NCBI GenBank assembly: GCA_934466515.1
Contig: CAKSLH010000001.1
Location: forward strand, 310,001-374,000
Length of the DNA: 64,000 nucleotides
Source of the DNA: an uncultured Eubacteriales bacterium
Lineage (GTDB): Bacteria > Bacillota > Clostridia > Oscillospirales > Acutalibacteraceae
Direction: 5' to 3'
Part shown: positions 1-8,827 of the stretch, in pieces
Numbering within the stretch: the stretch's first letter is position 1
Layout of the letters: every line of letters starts with the position of its first letter
Notes under the pieces: generated by a model
Seen by the model: the letters and a program-made list of their open reading frames with translations, nothing else
What the model was told of the DNA's origin: nothing
Databases searched by the model: none
Made by a program: the position numbers and the translations under genes

Positions 1-1702
1 CTATATCCACAATATAGTCCGCCGCTCGCATGGTATCCTCGTCATGCTCGACCACTATAAGGGTGTTTCCGATATCGCGGAGCTTTTTAAGGGTATTTAA
101 AAGTCTTTCATTATCCCGCTGATGAAGACCTATACTCGGCTCATCAAGAATATAAAGCACTCCCATTAAAGAAGAGCCTATCTGGGTGGCAAGTCTTATT
201 CTCTGAGCCTCGCCGCCCGAAAGAGTTCCTGCGGAACGGGAAAGCGAAAGATATTCAAGGCCGACACTCTTTAAAAATGTCAGTCTTTCTCTTACTTCTT
301 TTAAAATCGGCTTAGCTATCATTTCGTCACGGCTTGAAAATTCAAGGGTTGAGAAAAATTCAAGCTCGTCGGTTACCGAAAGATCGCAAAGCTCCTTGAT
401 ATTTTTTCCGCCTACGGTGACCGCGAGAATTTCAGGCTTAAGCCTTGCGCCGTGGCAATCGGGGCAGACGCACTCGGTCATATAGCTTTCGAGCTCATTT
501 CTTGCGTAATCGCTTTGAGTGGATTTATATCTGCGCTCAAGATTATTAACAATTCCCTCAAACGGCGCTTCATACTTTCCTCCGCCCCATTCGGACGATC
601 TTGTAAGCTTAAGCTTTTTATCGCCCGTACCGTAAAGCACGGCGTCTTTTGCGGCCTTCGGAATATCCTTCCATGGGGTATTGATATCGAATTTATAATA
701 ATCTGCAATGCCGTTATAATACATTGTTGCTATTGCGCCTGCGTCGGGATGAAACCAGCTGTTTACACCCCAGCCCGAGGCTTTTATGCACCCGTCCAAA
801 AGCGATTTGTTTTCATCATTTACAATAATTCTCGGGTCGATTTTCATAAAGCTTCCGATTCCCGTGCATGTAGGGCAGGCGCCGAAAGGATTATTGAATG
901 AAAACATTGCGGGCGTAAGCTCGGGAATGCTTATTCCGTGCTCCTCGCAGGCATAGGTCTGCGAAAACTGCAATTCTTCTCCGCCTATGACATCAACCGC
1001 AACCAAGCCGTTTGAAAGCGAAAGAGCGGTTGAGATACTGTCGGTCAGTCTTGATACTATTTCGGGCTTGATAACAAGTCTGTCGACAACAGCTTCAATA
1101 GTATGCTTTTTATTCTTTTCAAGCTTGATTTCCTCGGAAAGGTCAAAAATATTTCCGTCAATTCTTACCCTTACATATCCCGATTTTCTTAAGCTGTCAA
1201 GCTCCTTTACATGCTCGCCCTTTCTTGTCTTTACGGTAGGCGAAAGAACCTGAATTTTAGTACCCTCTTCAAGCTTCATTACCGCGTCGACAATCTGGTC
1301 GGTCGTCTGCTGTTTAATTTCCTTTCCGCACACAGGGCAGTGCGGAACGCCGACTCTTGCATAAAGAAGTCTTAAATAATCATAAATTTCGGTAACGGTT
1401 CCTACTGTCGAACGGGGGTTTTTAGATGTGGTTTTCTGGTCAATGGAAATTGCGGGAGAAAGACCGTCTATTGAATCGACATCGGGCTTTTCCATTTGTC
1501 CCAAAAACTGTCTTGCGTAGCTTGAAAGAGATTCGACATACCGCCTCTGACCCTCTGCATACACGGTATCAAAAGCGAGCGAGGATTTTCCGCTTCCCGA
1601 AAGACCCGTAAAAACTATCAGTTTATCACGGGGAATTGTGACATCTATATTTTTAAGGTTGTGCTCTCTTGCGCCCTTTATAACAATTTTATCGTTTGCC
1701 AA
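1..1702 (-). CDS. uvrA: Excinuclease ABC subunit A, N-terminal part (cut by window edge)
   Basis: ATPase that finds bulky DNA damage with UvrB in nucleotide excision repair. The visible part is about 567 residues of a protein usually near 940. I chose the TTG at 1702-1700 because it opens [17 protein letters not shown], the typical UvrA beginning. Visible marks are Walker [10 protein letters not shown] near residue 30, a zinc-binding HCPVCGK stretch near residue 120, and the first ABC half ending in [18 protein letters not shown] at the edge. It starts 11 bases after the uvrB stop, so the two form a uvrBA operon. The C-terminal half lies outside the window. Confidence 0.97.
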   Translation of the reverse strand, partial: MANDKIVIKGAREHNLKNIDVTIPRDKLIVFTGLSGSGKSSLAFDTVYAEGQRRYVESLSSYARQFLGQMEKPDVDSIDGLSPAISIDQKTTSKNPRSTVGTVTEIYDYLRLLYARVGVPHCPVCGKEIKQQTTDQIVDAVMKLEEGTKIQVLSPTVKTRKGEHVKELDSLRKSGYVRVRIDGNIFDLSEEIKLEKNKKHTIEAVVDRLVIKPEIVSRLTDSISTALSLSNGLVAVDVIGGEELQFSQTYACEEHGISIPELTPAMFSFNNPFGACPTCTGIGSFMKIDPRIIVNDENKSLLDGCIKASGWGVNSWFHPDAGAIATMYYNGIADYYKFDINTPWKDIPKAAKDAVLYGTGDKKLKLTRSSEWGGGKYEAPFEGIVNNLERRYKSTQSDYARNELESYMTECVCPDCHGARLKPEILAVTVGGKNIKELCDLSVTDELEFFSTLEFSSRDEMIAKPILKEVRERLTFLKSVGLEYLSLSRSAGTLSGGEAQRIRLATQIGSSLMGVLYILDEPSIGLHQRDNERLLNTLKKLRDIGNTLIVVEHDEDTMRAADYIVDI

Positions 1703-1713
1703 TTTTTACACCC

Positions 1714-3681
1714 TCATTTTTTACTTTTAAGGCCGGATTTTAACTGCTCTATCCTATCGCGCAGATAAGCCGCCTGTTCAAATTCAAGAATTTTTGCAGC
1801 CTGATGCATTTCGGCGGTAAGCTTTTTAATAAGCGCCTCTTTTTCCGCCTTAGACATATTCTTTTCCTTTGAATTATCATCCTTAACGCCGATTTCTATA
1901 ATATCATGAACATCTTTCTTTATTGTCTGCGGAACGATTCCGTGCTCTTCATTGTATTTTTGCTGAATTGCTCTTCTTCGCTCTGTTTCGAAAATTGCCC
2001 TCTCCATTGACGGAGTTACAGAATCGGCATACATTATAACCTCGCCGTGAGCGTTTCTCGCGGCTCTGCCTATCGTCTGAATAAGCGAGGTTTCACTGCG
2101 CAGAAAGCCTTCCTTATCGGCGTCAAGTATCGCAACCAGCGACACCTCAGGGATATCAAGTCCCTCTCTTAAAAGGTTGATACCGACAAGGACATCGAAT
2201 TCTCCGAGTCTTAAATCCCTTATTATCTGCATTCTTTCAATCGTATCAATATCAGAATGCATATATCTGACCTTGATATCGAGATTTTTGAGGTAATCGG
2301 TAAGGTCCTCTGCCATTTTTTTAGTAAGAGTAGTGATAAGAACCCTTTCGTTTTCAGCGGTTCTTAAGTTTATCTGAGAGAAAATATCGTCTATCTGTCC
2401 CTCACTCGGTTTAACGGTTACCGGCGGATCCAAAAGCCCTGTAGGTCTTATAACCTGCTCGACTATCTGTGCGGCATGGTCCTTTTCGAAATCGCCGGGA
2501 GTTGCAGAAACAAAAATCGCCTGATTTATATGCGAATAGAATTCCTCGAAGTTAAGAGGTCTGTTATCGTAAGCGGAAGGCAGTCTGAATCCGAAATCCA
2601 CAAGCGTCTGCTTTCTGCCCCTGTCGCCAGCGAACATTCCTCTTACCTGAGGCAGAGTTACATGCGATTCATCGACAAACAGAACAAAGTCATCGGGAAA
2701 ATAGTCAAGCAGAGTCGGCGGAGTACTCCCAGGCTTTCTGCCGGAAAGCACTCTTGAATAATTTTCTATTCCCTTACACACTCCGATTTCACGGAGCATT
2801 TCTATATCGTATTCGGTTCTCTGTCTTATGCGCTGAGCCTCAATCAGCTTTCCGCAGTCGGTAAAGAATTTAACCCTTTCTTCCATTTCCTCTTTGAGCG
2901 AATCAAGAGCTTTTTCCATTTTTTCAGACGGTACAATATAATGCGAAGCAGGATAAATCGCGACATGCGAAAGCGTTTGCTTAACATTTCCGGTAACTGT
3001 ATTGATTTCAGAGATCCTGTCTATTTCATCACCGAAGAATTCGACTCTTACCGCGCTTTCATAAGCATAAGCAGGGTAAATTTCAACCGTATCTCCCCTG
3101 ACCCTGAACTTATTTCGGGTAAAATTTATATCGTTTCTTTCATACTGCAGATCAACGAGCTTATGAATAAGCTCTTCACGGGTTTTTGTCATTCCCTGTC
3201 TTAAAGATATTACCATATTTCTGTAATCAATAGGGTCGCCGAGCGAATAAATACAGGAAACGGAAGCGACTATAATAACATCTCTCCGCTCGGAAAGCGC
3301 GCAGGTTGCGCTATGGCGGAGCTTGTCTATTTCATCGTTTATCGCCGAATCCTTTTCTATATATGTGTCTGTCCCGGGGATATAAGCCTCAGGCTGATAA
3401 TAGTCATAATAAGAAACAAAATACTCCACCGCATTCTCAGGGAAAAATTCCCGAAACTCACTGCAAAGCTGTGCGGCAAGTGTTTTATTGTGAGCTAAAA
3501 CAAGCGTAGGACGATTAACATTTGCGATAATATTCGCCATAGTAAAGGTCTTACCCGAACCGGTAACGCCCAAAAGGACCTGTTCCCTGTCGCCCTTATT
3601 TAATCCGTCAGTCAGCTTTTTTATGGCCTCGGGCTGGTCGCCTGTCGGCTTAAATTTTGAATGAAGCTTGAATTTATCCAA
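1714..3681 (-). CDS. uvrB: Excinuclease ABC subunit B
   Basis: Helicase-like damage-verification subunit of UvrABC. Visible marks are Walker A GVTGSGKT near residue 40, the beta-hairpin [12 protein letters not shown] near 95, the DESH box, the helicase motif QTIGRAARN, and a C-terminal UVR motif ([20 protein letters not shown]) that contacts UvrC. About 655 aa, normal for the family. An in-frame TTG at 3696 gives five more residues, but GAGG sits 9 bases before the TTG at 3681 and the protein then starts [10 protein letters not shown] as expected. It is the first gene of uvrBA, divergent from the tRNA-Pro promoter. Confidence 0.97.
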   Translation of the reverse strand: MDKFKLHSKFKPTGDQPEAIKKLTDGLNKGDREQVLLGVTGSGKTFTMANIIANVNRPTLVLAHNKTLAAQLCSEFREFFPENAVEYFVSYYDYYQPEAYIPGTDTYIEKDSAINDEIDKLRHSATCALSERRDVIIVASVSCIYSLGDPIDYRNMVISLRQGMTKTREELIHKLVDLQYERNDINFTRNKFRVRGDTVEIYPAYAYESAVRVEFFGDEIDRISEINTVTGNVKQTLSHVAIYPASHYIVPSEKMEKALDSLKEEMEERVKFFTDCGKLIEAQRIRQRTEYDIEMLREIGVCKGIENYSRVLSGRKPGSTPPTLLDYFPDDFVLFVDESHVTLPQVRGMFAGDRGRKQTLVDFGFRLPSAYDNRPLNFEEFYSHINQAIFVSATPGDFEKDHAAQIVEQVIRPTGLLDPPVTVKPSEGQIDDIFSQINLRTAENERVLITTLTKKMAEDLTDYLKNLDIKVRYMHSDIDTIERMQIIRDLRLGEFDVLVGINLLREGLDIPEVSLVAILDADKEGFLRSETSLIQTIGRAARNAHGEVIMYADSVTPSMERAIFETERRRAIQQKYNEEHGIVPQTIKKDVHDIIEIGVKDDNSKEKNMSKAEKEALIKKLTAEMHQAAKILEFEQAAYLRDRIEQLKSGLKSKK

Positions 3682-3771
3682 AATACTGTACCTCAAAAAA
3701 TCAAATTATTACAGTATTATTATACCATAAAAATTATTAAAGTAAATACAAAAACAAACAAATGTTTTTTC

Positions 3772-3800
3772 TTGACAAAAGCTTTTAAAGGTTGTATTAT
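3772..3800 (+). promoter_or_regulatory. Sigma-70 promoter of the tRNA-Pro locus
   Basis: TTGACA at 3772-3777 and TATTAT at 3795-3800 with a 17-base spacer, pointing at the tRNA-Pro 5' half that begins at 3846. This is probably the original tRNA promoter, now separated from the complete tRNA copy by two remnant units. Confidence 0.75.
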
Positions 3801-3845
3801 ATTAAGGCTTGATTGTTGCAAAATAATTTGCCGATATATTTAAAT

Positions 3846-3993
3846 CGGGGTGTAGCGCAGTTGGGCGAAAGGGCTTGCCGCGTCCGGCGGACGATGCAGG
3901 CAAGACTTTGAGGTGAAAAAACAAGGAGCAATGCGATGCGCCCCAAGCAAGCAGTGCGACTATGTTTTTGATGGAACCGCGCCAGTTTTGGGA
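3846..3993 (+). pseudogene. Interrupted 5' half of the original tRNA-Pro
   Basis: CGGGGTGTAGCGCAGTTGG is the acceptor and D-arm start of tRNA-Pro. About 110 bases of unrelated sequence then interrupt the D loop. The sequence resumes at the anticodon stem CCAGT (3982-3986) and loop TTTGGGA (3987-3993, anticodon TGG). There is no 3' half here. The matching stem strand ACTGG follows an identical loop at 22775-22786, about 18.8 kb away, so this looks like the original gene split by integration. The D-loop insert contains a GTCCGGCGGAC hairpin of unknown origin. Confidence 0.75.
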
Positions 3994-4101
3994 GCATAGA
4001 CGGTGTTCGCACCGCACGAAAGCGAAAACCGCCGAAAACCCTTCAACCGTGCGTATTTCGGGCGGTTCGGAAAATGAAAAAAAGCGGTCAAAAATGTGTT
4101 T

Positions 4102-4131
4102 GACCACAGATTTGACCACTTACATGACCAC
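4102..4131 (+). repeat. GACCAC direct repeats, unit 1 (possible integrase arm sites)
   Basis: GACCAC at 4102, 4114 and 4126, spaced exactly 12 bases. The same boxes with the same spacing lie in unit 2 and near the right end of the element. Regular spacing near both ends suggests arm-type recombinase or excisionase binding sites; this is inference. Confidence 0.5.
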
Positions 4132-4145
4132 AATTTAATAACTAT

Positions 4146-4183
4146 CGGGGTGTAGCGCAGTTGGTAGCGCGCTTGCTTTGGGA
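4146..4183 (+). pseudogene. tRNA-Pro 5' half, second remnant
   Basis: Reads from acceptor strand CGGGGTG through D arm, stem CTTGC and loop TTTGGGA, then continues into GCATAGGCGG, which does not close the anticodon stem. No T arm follows, so it cannot make a tRNA. It is part of the second 190-bp unit. Confidence 0.75.
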
Positions 4184-4291
4184 GCATAGGCGGTCTTCGC
4201 ACCGCACGAAAGCGAAAATCGCAGAAAACCCTTCAACCGTGCAGATTTCGGGCGGTACGGAAAACAAAAAATGGCGGTCAAAAATGTGTTT

Positions 4292-4321
4292 GACCACAGA
4301 TTTGACCACTTACACGACCAC
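4292..4321 (+). repeat. GACCAC direct repeats, unit 2
   Basis: GACCAC at 4292, 4304 and 4316, again every 12 bases, just before the complete tRNA. Same interpretation as in unit 1. Confidence 0.5.
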
Positions 4322-4335
4322 AATTTAATAACTAT

Positions 4336-4411
4336 CGGGGTGTAGCGCAGTTGATAGCGCGCCGCATTTGGGATGCGGAGGCCGCGAGTTTGAGCCTCGC
4401 CACTCCGACCA
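4336..4411 (+). tRNA. tRNA-Pro (anticodon TGG)
   Basis: A full cloverleaf can be drawn. The acceptor CGGGGTG pairs with CACTCCG with one G-T pair. The D stem is GCGC/GCGC, the anticodon stem CCGCA/TGCGG holds loop TTTGGGA, and the T stem GCGAG/CTCGC encloses TTTGAGC. The discriminator is A with an encoded CCA. A terminator follows. It is probably the copy restored by the integrated element, whose 3' part replaced the original. It has no promoter of its own close by and depends on 3772-3800 unless one lies inside the 190-bp units. Confidence 0.9.
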
Positions 4412-4446
4412 AAATCCTCTGAAACCGAGCGTTTCAGAGGATTTTT
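4411..4446 (+). terminator. Rho-independent terminator after tRNA-Pro
   Basis: Stem ATCCTCTGAAAC / GTTTCAGAGGAT with a short loop, followed by TTTTTC. Confidence 0.85.
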
Positions 4447-4552
4447 CATACCGTTCCAGCCTTTTTCTCTGTCTATTGCGATACAAATTTTGTTAGGTTG
4501 AGAGTATAATAATCAGATAAAATTAGCAAAAGATAACCCCCAGAAATAATCC

Positions 4553-4580
4553 TTGACAAATGATATTATTGTAGTACAAT
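4553..4580 (+). promoter_or_regulatory. Promoter of the nucleotidyltransferase-like gene
   Basis: TTGACA at 4553-4558 and TACAAT at 4575-4580 with a 16-base spacer, 60 bases before the start codon at 4641. AAGGAG at 4627-4632 is the ribosome site. Confidence 0.7.
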
Positions 4581-4640
4581 ATAACGATTTAACTCAGGTT
4601 AGATGGTCGGTTAGGGAGATAATCTTAAGGAGAAACCATA

Positions 4641-5279
4641 ATGCATGACTTTAGGTATGTAACCAAAAAACAAGCTCAGCCTATAAAAGATGAGCTATAT
4701 CAAATTCTTTACATGGTACAGGATTTGGTGCGTGACAATTTCACTTTTAGCTTCACACCGATTGGCAGTTCAAGCCGTAACATGATAACCTACGATGCAA
4801 AATCTAACATCGGTTTTGACTTCGATATTAACATCGAGGTCAATGACGATAATGAGGATTTTAAACCTAAAGAAATACGGACAATAATACGTACTGCTAT
4901 CGACCGTGTTGCACCTCGCTATGGATATAAATCTTGCGAGGATTCCACTCGCGTTCTTACGATTAAAAAGGTTGACACTTCTCATTCTCGCATTATTCAT
5001 AGCTGTGATTTTGCAATAGTGTATAACTGCACTGATGGCAGACAACAGTATATTCGGTTCAACAAAGATAACAATTATTATTATTGGGAATATCAGGGGA
5101 AGGGTTTTGTAGGATTAGAAAAGAAAATGGATTGGCTAAAAAGGGAGAACCTTTGGGGCGAGTTGCAGGATTATTACATATACAAGAAAAACTACAATGA
5201 TAACCCTGATAAACACTCCCGTTCGATTTTTGCAGAATCAATAAATGAAATGTGCCAGAAAAACGGATATCGCAGGTAA
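4641..5279 (+). CDS. Putative nucleotidyltransferase-fold protein
   Basis: 212 aa, no signal peptide or membrane segment. Residues 43-72 read IGSSSRNM followed by FDFDINIEV. This fits the Pol-beta-type pattern of a GS motif plus two aspartates that bind metal and NTP. That fold covers tRNA- and protein-modifying enzymes, antitoxins and cyclic-nucleotide synthases; nothing here decides among them. It has its own promoter and terminator and is the only plus-strand gene in the element, between the tRNA and the integrases. It may be element cargo or a small defence or toxin component. A third catalytic acid is not certain by eye. Confidence 0.5.
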   Translation: MHDFRYVTKKQAQPIKDELYQILYMVQDLVRDNFTFSFTPIGSSSRNMITYDAKSNIGFDFDINIEVNDDNEDFKPKEIRTIIRTAIDRVAPRYGYKSCEDSTRVLTIKKVDTSHSRIIHSCDFAIVYNCTDGRQQYIRFNKDNNYYYWEYQGKGFVGLEKKMDWLKRENLWGELQDYYIYKKNYNDNPDKHSRSIFAESINEMCQKNGYRR

Positions 5280-5311
5280 GACTTTTCTTTGTATACAGCA
5301 CCTCAAATTTT

Positions 5312-5347
5312 GACAGAGTGACTTTTTCGGTCACCCTGTCATTTTTT
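5312..5347 (+). terminator. Terminator overlapping the integrase stop codon
   Basis: GACAGAGTGAC and GTCACCCTGTC pair with one mismatch around TTTTTCG, followed by ATTTTTTC. It ends the plus-strand gene. The minus-strand integrase stop (5333-5331) sits inside the stem. Confidence 0.7.
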
Positions 5348-6752
5348 CTTTTTCCGCTTTAATTTGCGCCTTAACCTCTGCAATCATTTCCGCGAGCTTT
5401 TCTTCACATTCCTCTCTTGTTTTCGCGTAGATATTGTGACTTTCCCGCTTGCCGTAGGCGTTGGTCGGCGTGTACCGTCCCTCATACAGGTGGTCGTTTA
5501 TCATCGTGACACAGCCCGTCCCGGGCTTGCGTATTTTGGGCTTGTACGGCGTGAATTCGACCGGGGAGGTATCTTTCCTTTCCTCGCGCTTTTCTGTCGG
5601 CATACTGGCGTCTGTACCACCGATTTTGCGGTCTATATGCACCGCCGCCTGTCTTTGCATAGTATCGGTAATATGGCTGTAAATATCAAGCGTGGTTGCA
5701 GATGACACATGGCCTATGGTTGCCGAGAGCGTTTTCACATCCATACCGTGCTCCAGCGCCATGGTAGCAAAGGTGTGACGCAGATCGTGAAAGCGCACCT
5801 TTTTACAGCCCGCCCGTTCCAAGATCAGTTGTAACCGTTTTCTAACCGATGACGGATTTCTCGGTCTGCCGTTATCTGTCGGTGACGGAAACATCCATTC
5901 CGAATCCACCGTTTTCTTATACGCCACAAGGGTTTTCAAGAGCGACGGCGGCAGAATAACAGTGCGTATCGAGGCTTTTGTTTTCGGCGCCGATATAATC
6001 ACCTCTGCCTTGATTATATATACCTGCCGTTCAATGCGAAGCTCTCCTGTTTTGAAGTTCAGGTCACTCCATTTGAGTGCCAATATTTCACCGCGCCGCA
6101 TTCCTGTGCCGAGCTCCAGCAGAAAAAGCTCATAATATCCCTCTTCCTTTGCCTGATGCAGAAACCGCAGAATCTCATTTTGCGTCAGCACCTGCATCTC
6201 CCGCGCTTTCTTCGGTGGCAGCTTACAGCCGACGGCGGGATTGGTGCGAATTAAGCCCTCCTGCACCGCCCGCTGTAAAGCTGTGCGGCAGTTGGCATGT
6301 ATCCCCCTTATCGTTCTGTCCGAAAGTCCCTTTCCGTAGGTTTTTGCGTGCAGTTTTCTTCCGTCTGTCTTTTCCTTTGCGTAGAATTGCTGTAAATCCG
6401 ACTGTGATAGCCTGTTCAGCGGAATTTTACCGATTTCGGGAATGATATGATTGTAAATGCGATTTTCATAGTCGGTTCTTGTGGTAATACGGAGTGTGTG
6501 CCGGCAGTAGGTCTGATACCAGAAGTCGATCCAATCCCCGAACGGCATATCCGGCTTGATTCTGTCGGAAGAGCGTCCGTACTGTTCTTTCAGCGCTTCG
6601 AGCTTAGTGGAACATTCTGTTTTTGTTTTCGCCGTTACGCATTTTGTAATAGGCAGGCTTTTCTCATTGTACCCGACAACAATTCTTCCTTCCCACCGAC
6701 CGTCTTTACGCAGGCGTAATGTGCCCTCACCATTTTTTCTGCGCTTAGCTAT
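5331..6752 (-). CDS. int: Tyrosine recombinase (integrase) 1, probable AUA start
   Basis: Site-specific recombinase likely to insert and excise the element. The catalytic set is visible: Arg in GMRRGEI, His-x-x-Arg in HDLRHTFAT, the His in GHVSS, and Tyr in LDIYSHIT. The N-terminal arm-binding domain (KRRKNGEGTLR, WEGRIVVGY) closely matches that of integrase 2. A second similar module (VTMINDHLYEGRYT) follows the catalytic domain, which is unusual. An ATG at 6782 would add ten residues. However, GGAGGGG lies just before ATA at 6752-6750, which would give MAKRRKNGEG, the same start as integrase 2. The ATA overlaps the integrase 2 stop (ATAGCTAA), suggesting translational coupling or a mutated ATG. 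Confidence 0.88.
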   Translation of the reverse strand: MAKRRKNGEGTLRLRKDGRWEGRIVVGYNEKSLPITKCVTAKTKTECSTKLEALKEQYGRSSDRIKPDMPFGDWIDFWYQTYCRHTLRITTRTDYENRIYNHIIPEIGKIPLNRLSQSDLQQFYAKEKTDGRKLHAKTYGKGLSDRTIRGIHANCRTALQRAVQEGLIRTNPAVGCKLPPKKAREMQVLTQNEILRFLHQAKEEGYYELFLLELGTGMRRGEILALKWSDLNFKTGELRIERQVYIIKAEVIISAPKTKASIRTVILPPSLLKTLVAYKKTVDSEWMFPSPTDNGRPRNPSSVRKRLQLILERAGCKKVRFHDLRHTFATMALEHGMDVKTLSATIGHVSSATTLDIYSHITDTMQRQAAVHIDRKIGGTDASMPTEKREERKDTSPVEFTPYKPKIRKPGTGCVTMINDHLYEGRYTPTNAYGKRESHNIYAKTREECEEKLAEMIAEVKAQIKAEKEKMTG

Positions 6753-7920
6753 TTTTATCCCCTCCGTCCGATATAATCTCATCCATAAAGCTCCCCACGA
6801 TAGCGGAAGCGTTTCTCTGCATATCGGTGGTCACATGGGTGTAGGTGTCCAGCGTAAAGCTGGCGTTGGTATGCCCGAGGATTCCCGACAGGGTTTTCGC
6901 ATCCACGCCGCCCGCCAGCGCGTGAGTGGCGAAGGTGTGGCGCAGATCGTGGAACCGAATCAGCGGAAGCTCCGCCTGTTTTAACAGTGTTTTTAATCGG
7001 TGGTAAGCATAGTCGGGGTGCATCGGCTTTTCGGGCTCATAGATATTCGGGAATATCCATTCGCTGACTGCCGTTTCTTTACGCTTCCGCAGAAGTTCCG
7101 CAGTGCTCGGCGGCAGGACAATCGTGCGCGTTCCCGTCTCGGTTTTGGTTTCTCCGATATTCAATCCGCCACCTTTCCTTTTAGCAACCGATCGCCTCAC
7201 TTTCAACTTTCCGTTTTCCGCATCGAAGTCCTCCCACTTCAGTCCGCAGATTTCACCCCGCCGCAGTCCTGTGGTCAGCTCGGTGTAGAAGAAATCGTAC
7301 CACAATTCATCCTGCCTAATGCGTTTCATAAATCTGTCAAGCTGTTCGTCATTGAGTATCTGCTTCGGCGGATAATTGTTTTTGGGAATCGTTGTGCCGA
7401 CCGTTGGATTTTTAACAATCAGCCGTAGGCGCACCGCCATATCGAGTGCTTCGTGCAGCATCATATGAATACCGCGCACCATACTGTCGGCAAGCTCTGT
7501 ACCGTGCAGCTTGTCCGGTTTCACACGACCTTTCTTTTTGACGGTGTTATAGAATTTTTGAAGTTCCTGCGTGGTCAGCGCCGACAAAGGTCTGTCGCCG
7601 AGATACGGTTTGATTTGATTTTTAATCATCGCTTTGTAAGAATCCAGCGTGCTCTCGCGAATCGTGAAGATCATATATTCATTGATCCATCGGTCGAGCC
7701 ATTCCCCGAGTGTCATATTCGAATCCTCGGTGAGGTCGGCGTCGCGGTACATCTCGATGCAGTCGTGGAGCTTTACGGTTAACTCCTTTTGTGTTCGGGC
7801 AAGCACATAGCGGTGAATCGGATCGCCGTTCTTTTTGTGACCGACAACGATGCGGCCTTCCCATCTTCCGTCTTCGCGCTTGCGCACCATACCGTCTCCC
7901 GACGGTCTTCGTTTTGCCAT
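6745..7920 (-). CDS. int: Tyrosine recombinase (integrase) 2
   Basis: About 391 aa. The reading frame is open further upstream, but ATG at 7920 follows AAAGGATG and gives MAKRRPSGDG, so I start there. The N-terminal AP2-like arm-binding domain has WEGRIVVGHKKNGDP. The catalytic part shows LRRGEICGLKW, HDLRHTFATHAL, GHTNASFTL and DTYTHV with the nucleophilic Tyr. It is a paralogue of integrase 1 and overlaps its likely start by 8 bases. Both are on the minus strand next to the tRNA, the usual place for an integrase. Confidence 0.93.
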   Translation of the reverse strand: MAKRRPSGDGMVRKREDGRWEGRIVVGHKKNGDPIHRYVLARTQKELTVKLHDCIEMYRDADLTEDSNMTLGEWLDRWINEYMIFTIRESTLDSYKAMIKNQIKPYLGDRPLSALTTQELQKFYNTVKKKGRVKPDKLHGTELADSMVRGIHMMLHEALDMAVRLRLIVKNPTVGTTIPKNNYPPKQILNDEQLDRFMKRIRQDELWYDFFYTELTTGLRRGEICGLKWEDFDAENGKLKVRRSVAKRKGGGLNIGETKTETGTRTIVLPPSTAELLRKRKETAVSEWIFPNIYEPEKPMHPDYAYHRLKTLLKQAELPLIRFHDLRHTFATHALAGGVDAKTLSGILGHTNASFTLDTYTHVTTDMQRNASAIVGSFMDEIISDGGDKNS

Positions 7921-8116
7921 AGTATCACATCCTTTCGCAGTACAACACAATACCACATACATGGCGGAATATCCAGCTAAATTTGCGGTAAAATTCGCAA
8001 CCCCTAAATCAGCGAGGTTTTTATCGCCGCAACCCCGAAATTGCGGTTTCGTAACCAGATTGCAAAAGCCGTACAAACCCTTATGCGGTCGGCGTTGCCG
8101 TCCGCTGTTCCCTGCG

Positions 8117-8142
8117 AGGGGAAAGCAAGGCAACCCCTCGCT
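8117..8142. other. GC-rich hairpin between integrase 2 and the Rep-like gene
   Basis: CGAGGGG and CCCCTCG pair around a 12-base loop in the 260-base gap 7921-8180. No T-run follows on either strand, so it is not a clear terminator. It may be mRNA structure or a protein site. Nothing else is evident in this gap. Confidence 0.35.
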
Positions 8143-8180
8143 TTCTCCTGCTTATTTTCGGACGAGCCGTAAAACTGCCG

Positions 8181-8651
8181 TTATACCGCCGATTTTCCAT
8201 GTTTGCGGTCAAATTCGGCGAGTTTTTTCAAAGCTGACTGACACCGCATTTCGCATTCCAAACGAATCATCTGCTGCTCGTAATGATACTCCACCGCATC
8301 CTCTATCGGGCGGACGGTATAGAGCAAATTGCCGTTACGCTTTTCGCCTTTTTGCGTGTACACAGAGGTCGGCTCGGTTGTGATCAACCGTTTTTTGGTC
8401 AAACCATCCACATGTTTTCTAACGGTGTTTTTGCTCATGCCGACAGCTTTCCCGATCGTTTTGTAGCTCGGATGGCACTGAAATGTTTTCCTGTCCTCGC
8501 AGTACATCAGGTAAGCGTAGACTGCAATCTCACCGGAACAAAGATTTAAGCTGAAAATTTCATTCGGCAGAGGAAAATAATCCCGGATCGCATCACGCTT
8601 TGGATATCGGGTGAATTTCAAATGCTGCCTCCCGTCTTTTCTTCGACCCAT
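8181..8651 (-). CDS. Helix-turn-helix protein, replication-initiator-like
   Basis: 156 aa. Residues 25-100 form a winged-helix region: FPLPNEIFSLNLCSGEIAVY, then CHPSYKTIGKAVGMSKNTVRKHVDGL with a clear helix-turn-helix. Proteins with this layout occur next to excisionases in Clostridia integrative elements, as replication initiators or regulators. The C-terminus is charged and helical. It overlaps the excisionase-like gene by 34 bases, so they share a transcript. A DNA-binding role is well supported; replication is inference. Confidence 0.6.
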   Translation of the reverse strand: MGRRKDGRQHLKFTRYPKRDAIRDYFPLPNEIFSLNLCSGEIAVYAYLMYCEDRKTFQCHPSYKTIGKAVGMSKNTVRKHVDGLTKKRLITTEPTSVYTQKGEKRNGNLLYTVRPIEDAVEYHYEQQMIRLECEMRCQSALKKLAEFDRKHGKSAV

Positions 8652-8827
8652 GCGCGGAATTTCTCTTTCGGTACGATGAGCCGCGAGCCGATACGCAACG
8701 ACGGAAATCCTTTCTCGTGCATCAGCTCGTAGCTGCTTGAGATGGAGATACCGAGGAGCTTGGCTACCGTTTCAGCATTAAGGAACAACGGCAGATCCTC
8801 ATAAGCGGTGTAAACAGATTCTTTCAT
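8618..8827 (-). CDS. Excisionase-like DNA-binding protein
   Basis: 69 aa with an HTH_17/MerR-type helix-turn-helix: LFLNAETVAKLLGISISSSY, then KGFPSLRIGSRLIVPKEKF. This matches the excisionase family that directs tyrosine recombinases toward excision. GGAGG precedes the start. It lies upstream of the Rep-like gene and both integrases on the same strand, consistent with a recombination module. Confidence 0.75.
   Translation of the reverse strand: MKESVYTAYEDLPLFLNAETVAKLLGISISSSYELMHEKGFPSLRIGSRLIVPKEKFRAWVEEKTGGSI

Larger units (their letters stand above)
3987..4366 (+). repeat. Two tandem 190-bp units built on tRNA-Pro 5' halves
   Basis: TTTGGGA recurs at 3987, 4177 and 4367, exactly 190 bases apart. 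Each unit runs from the anticodon loop through GCATAG, a region rich in CGAAAGCG-type inverted repeats, three GACCAC boxes, and then a new tRNA 5' half. The two copies differ at few positions. They look like left-end remnants of successive insertions into the same tRNA site. Short reading frames across this region follow the repeat and are not genes. Confidence 0.8.

Noticed and set aside
452..1611. Plus-strand open frames opposite uvrA
   Set aside because: They mirror the uvrA coding sequence, lack ribosome sites and resemble no family.
3987..4366. CRISPR array
   Set aside because: Only two 190-bp tandem units with tRNA parts; no short repeat-spacer pattern, and no cas gene in the window.
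3797..4449. Minus-strand open frames across the tRNA-Pro units
   Set aside because: They follow the 190-bp repeat and tRNA sequence, repeat each other, and contain no plausible start signals.
7921..8133. N-terminal extension of integrase 2 to 8133
   Set aside because: No ribosome site, and the clear start at 7920 matches integrase 1 and has AAAGGATG.
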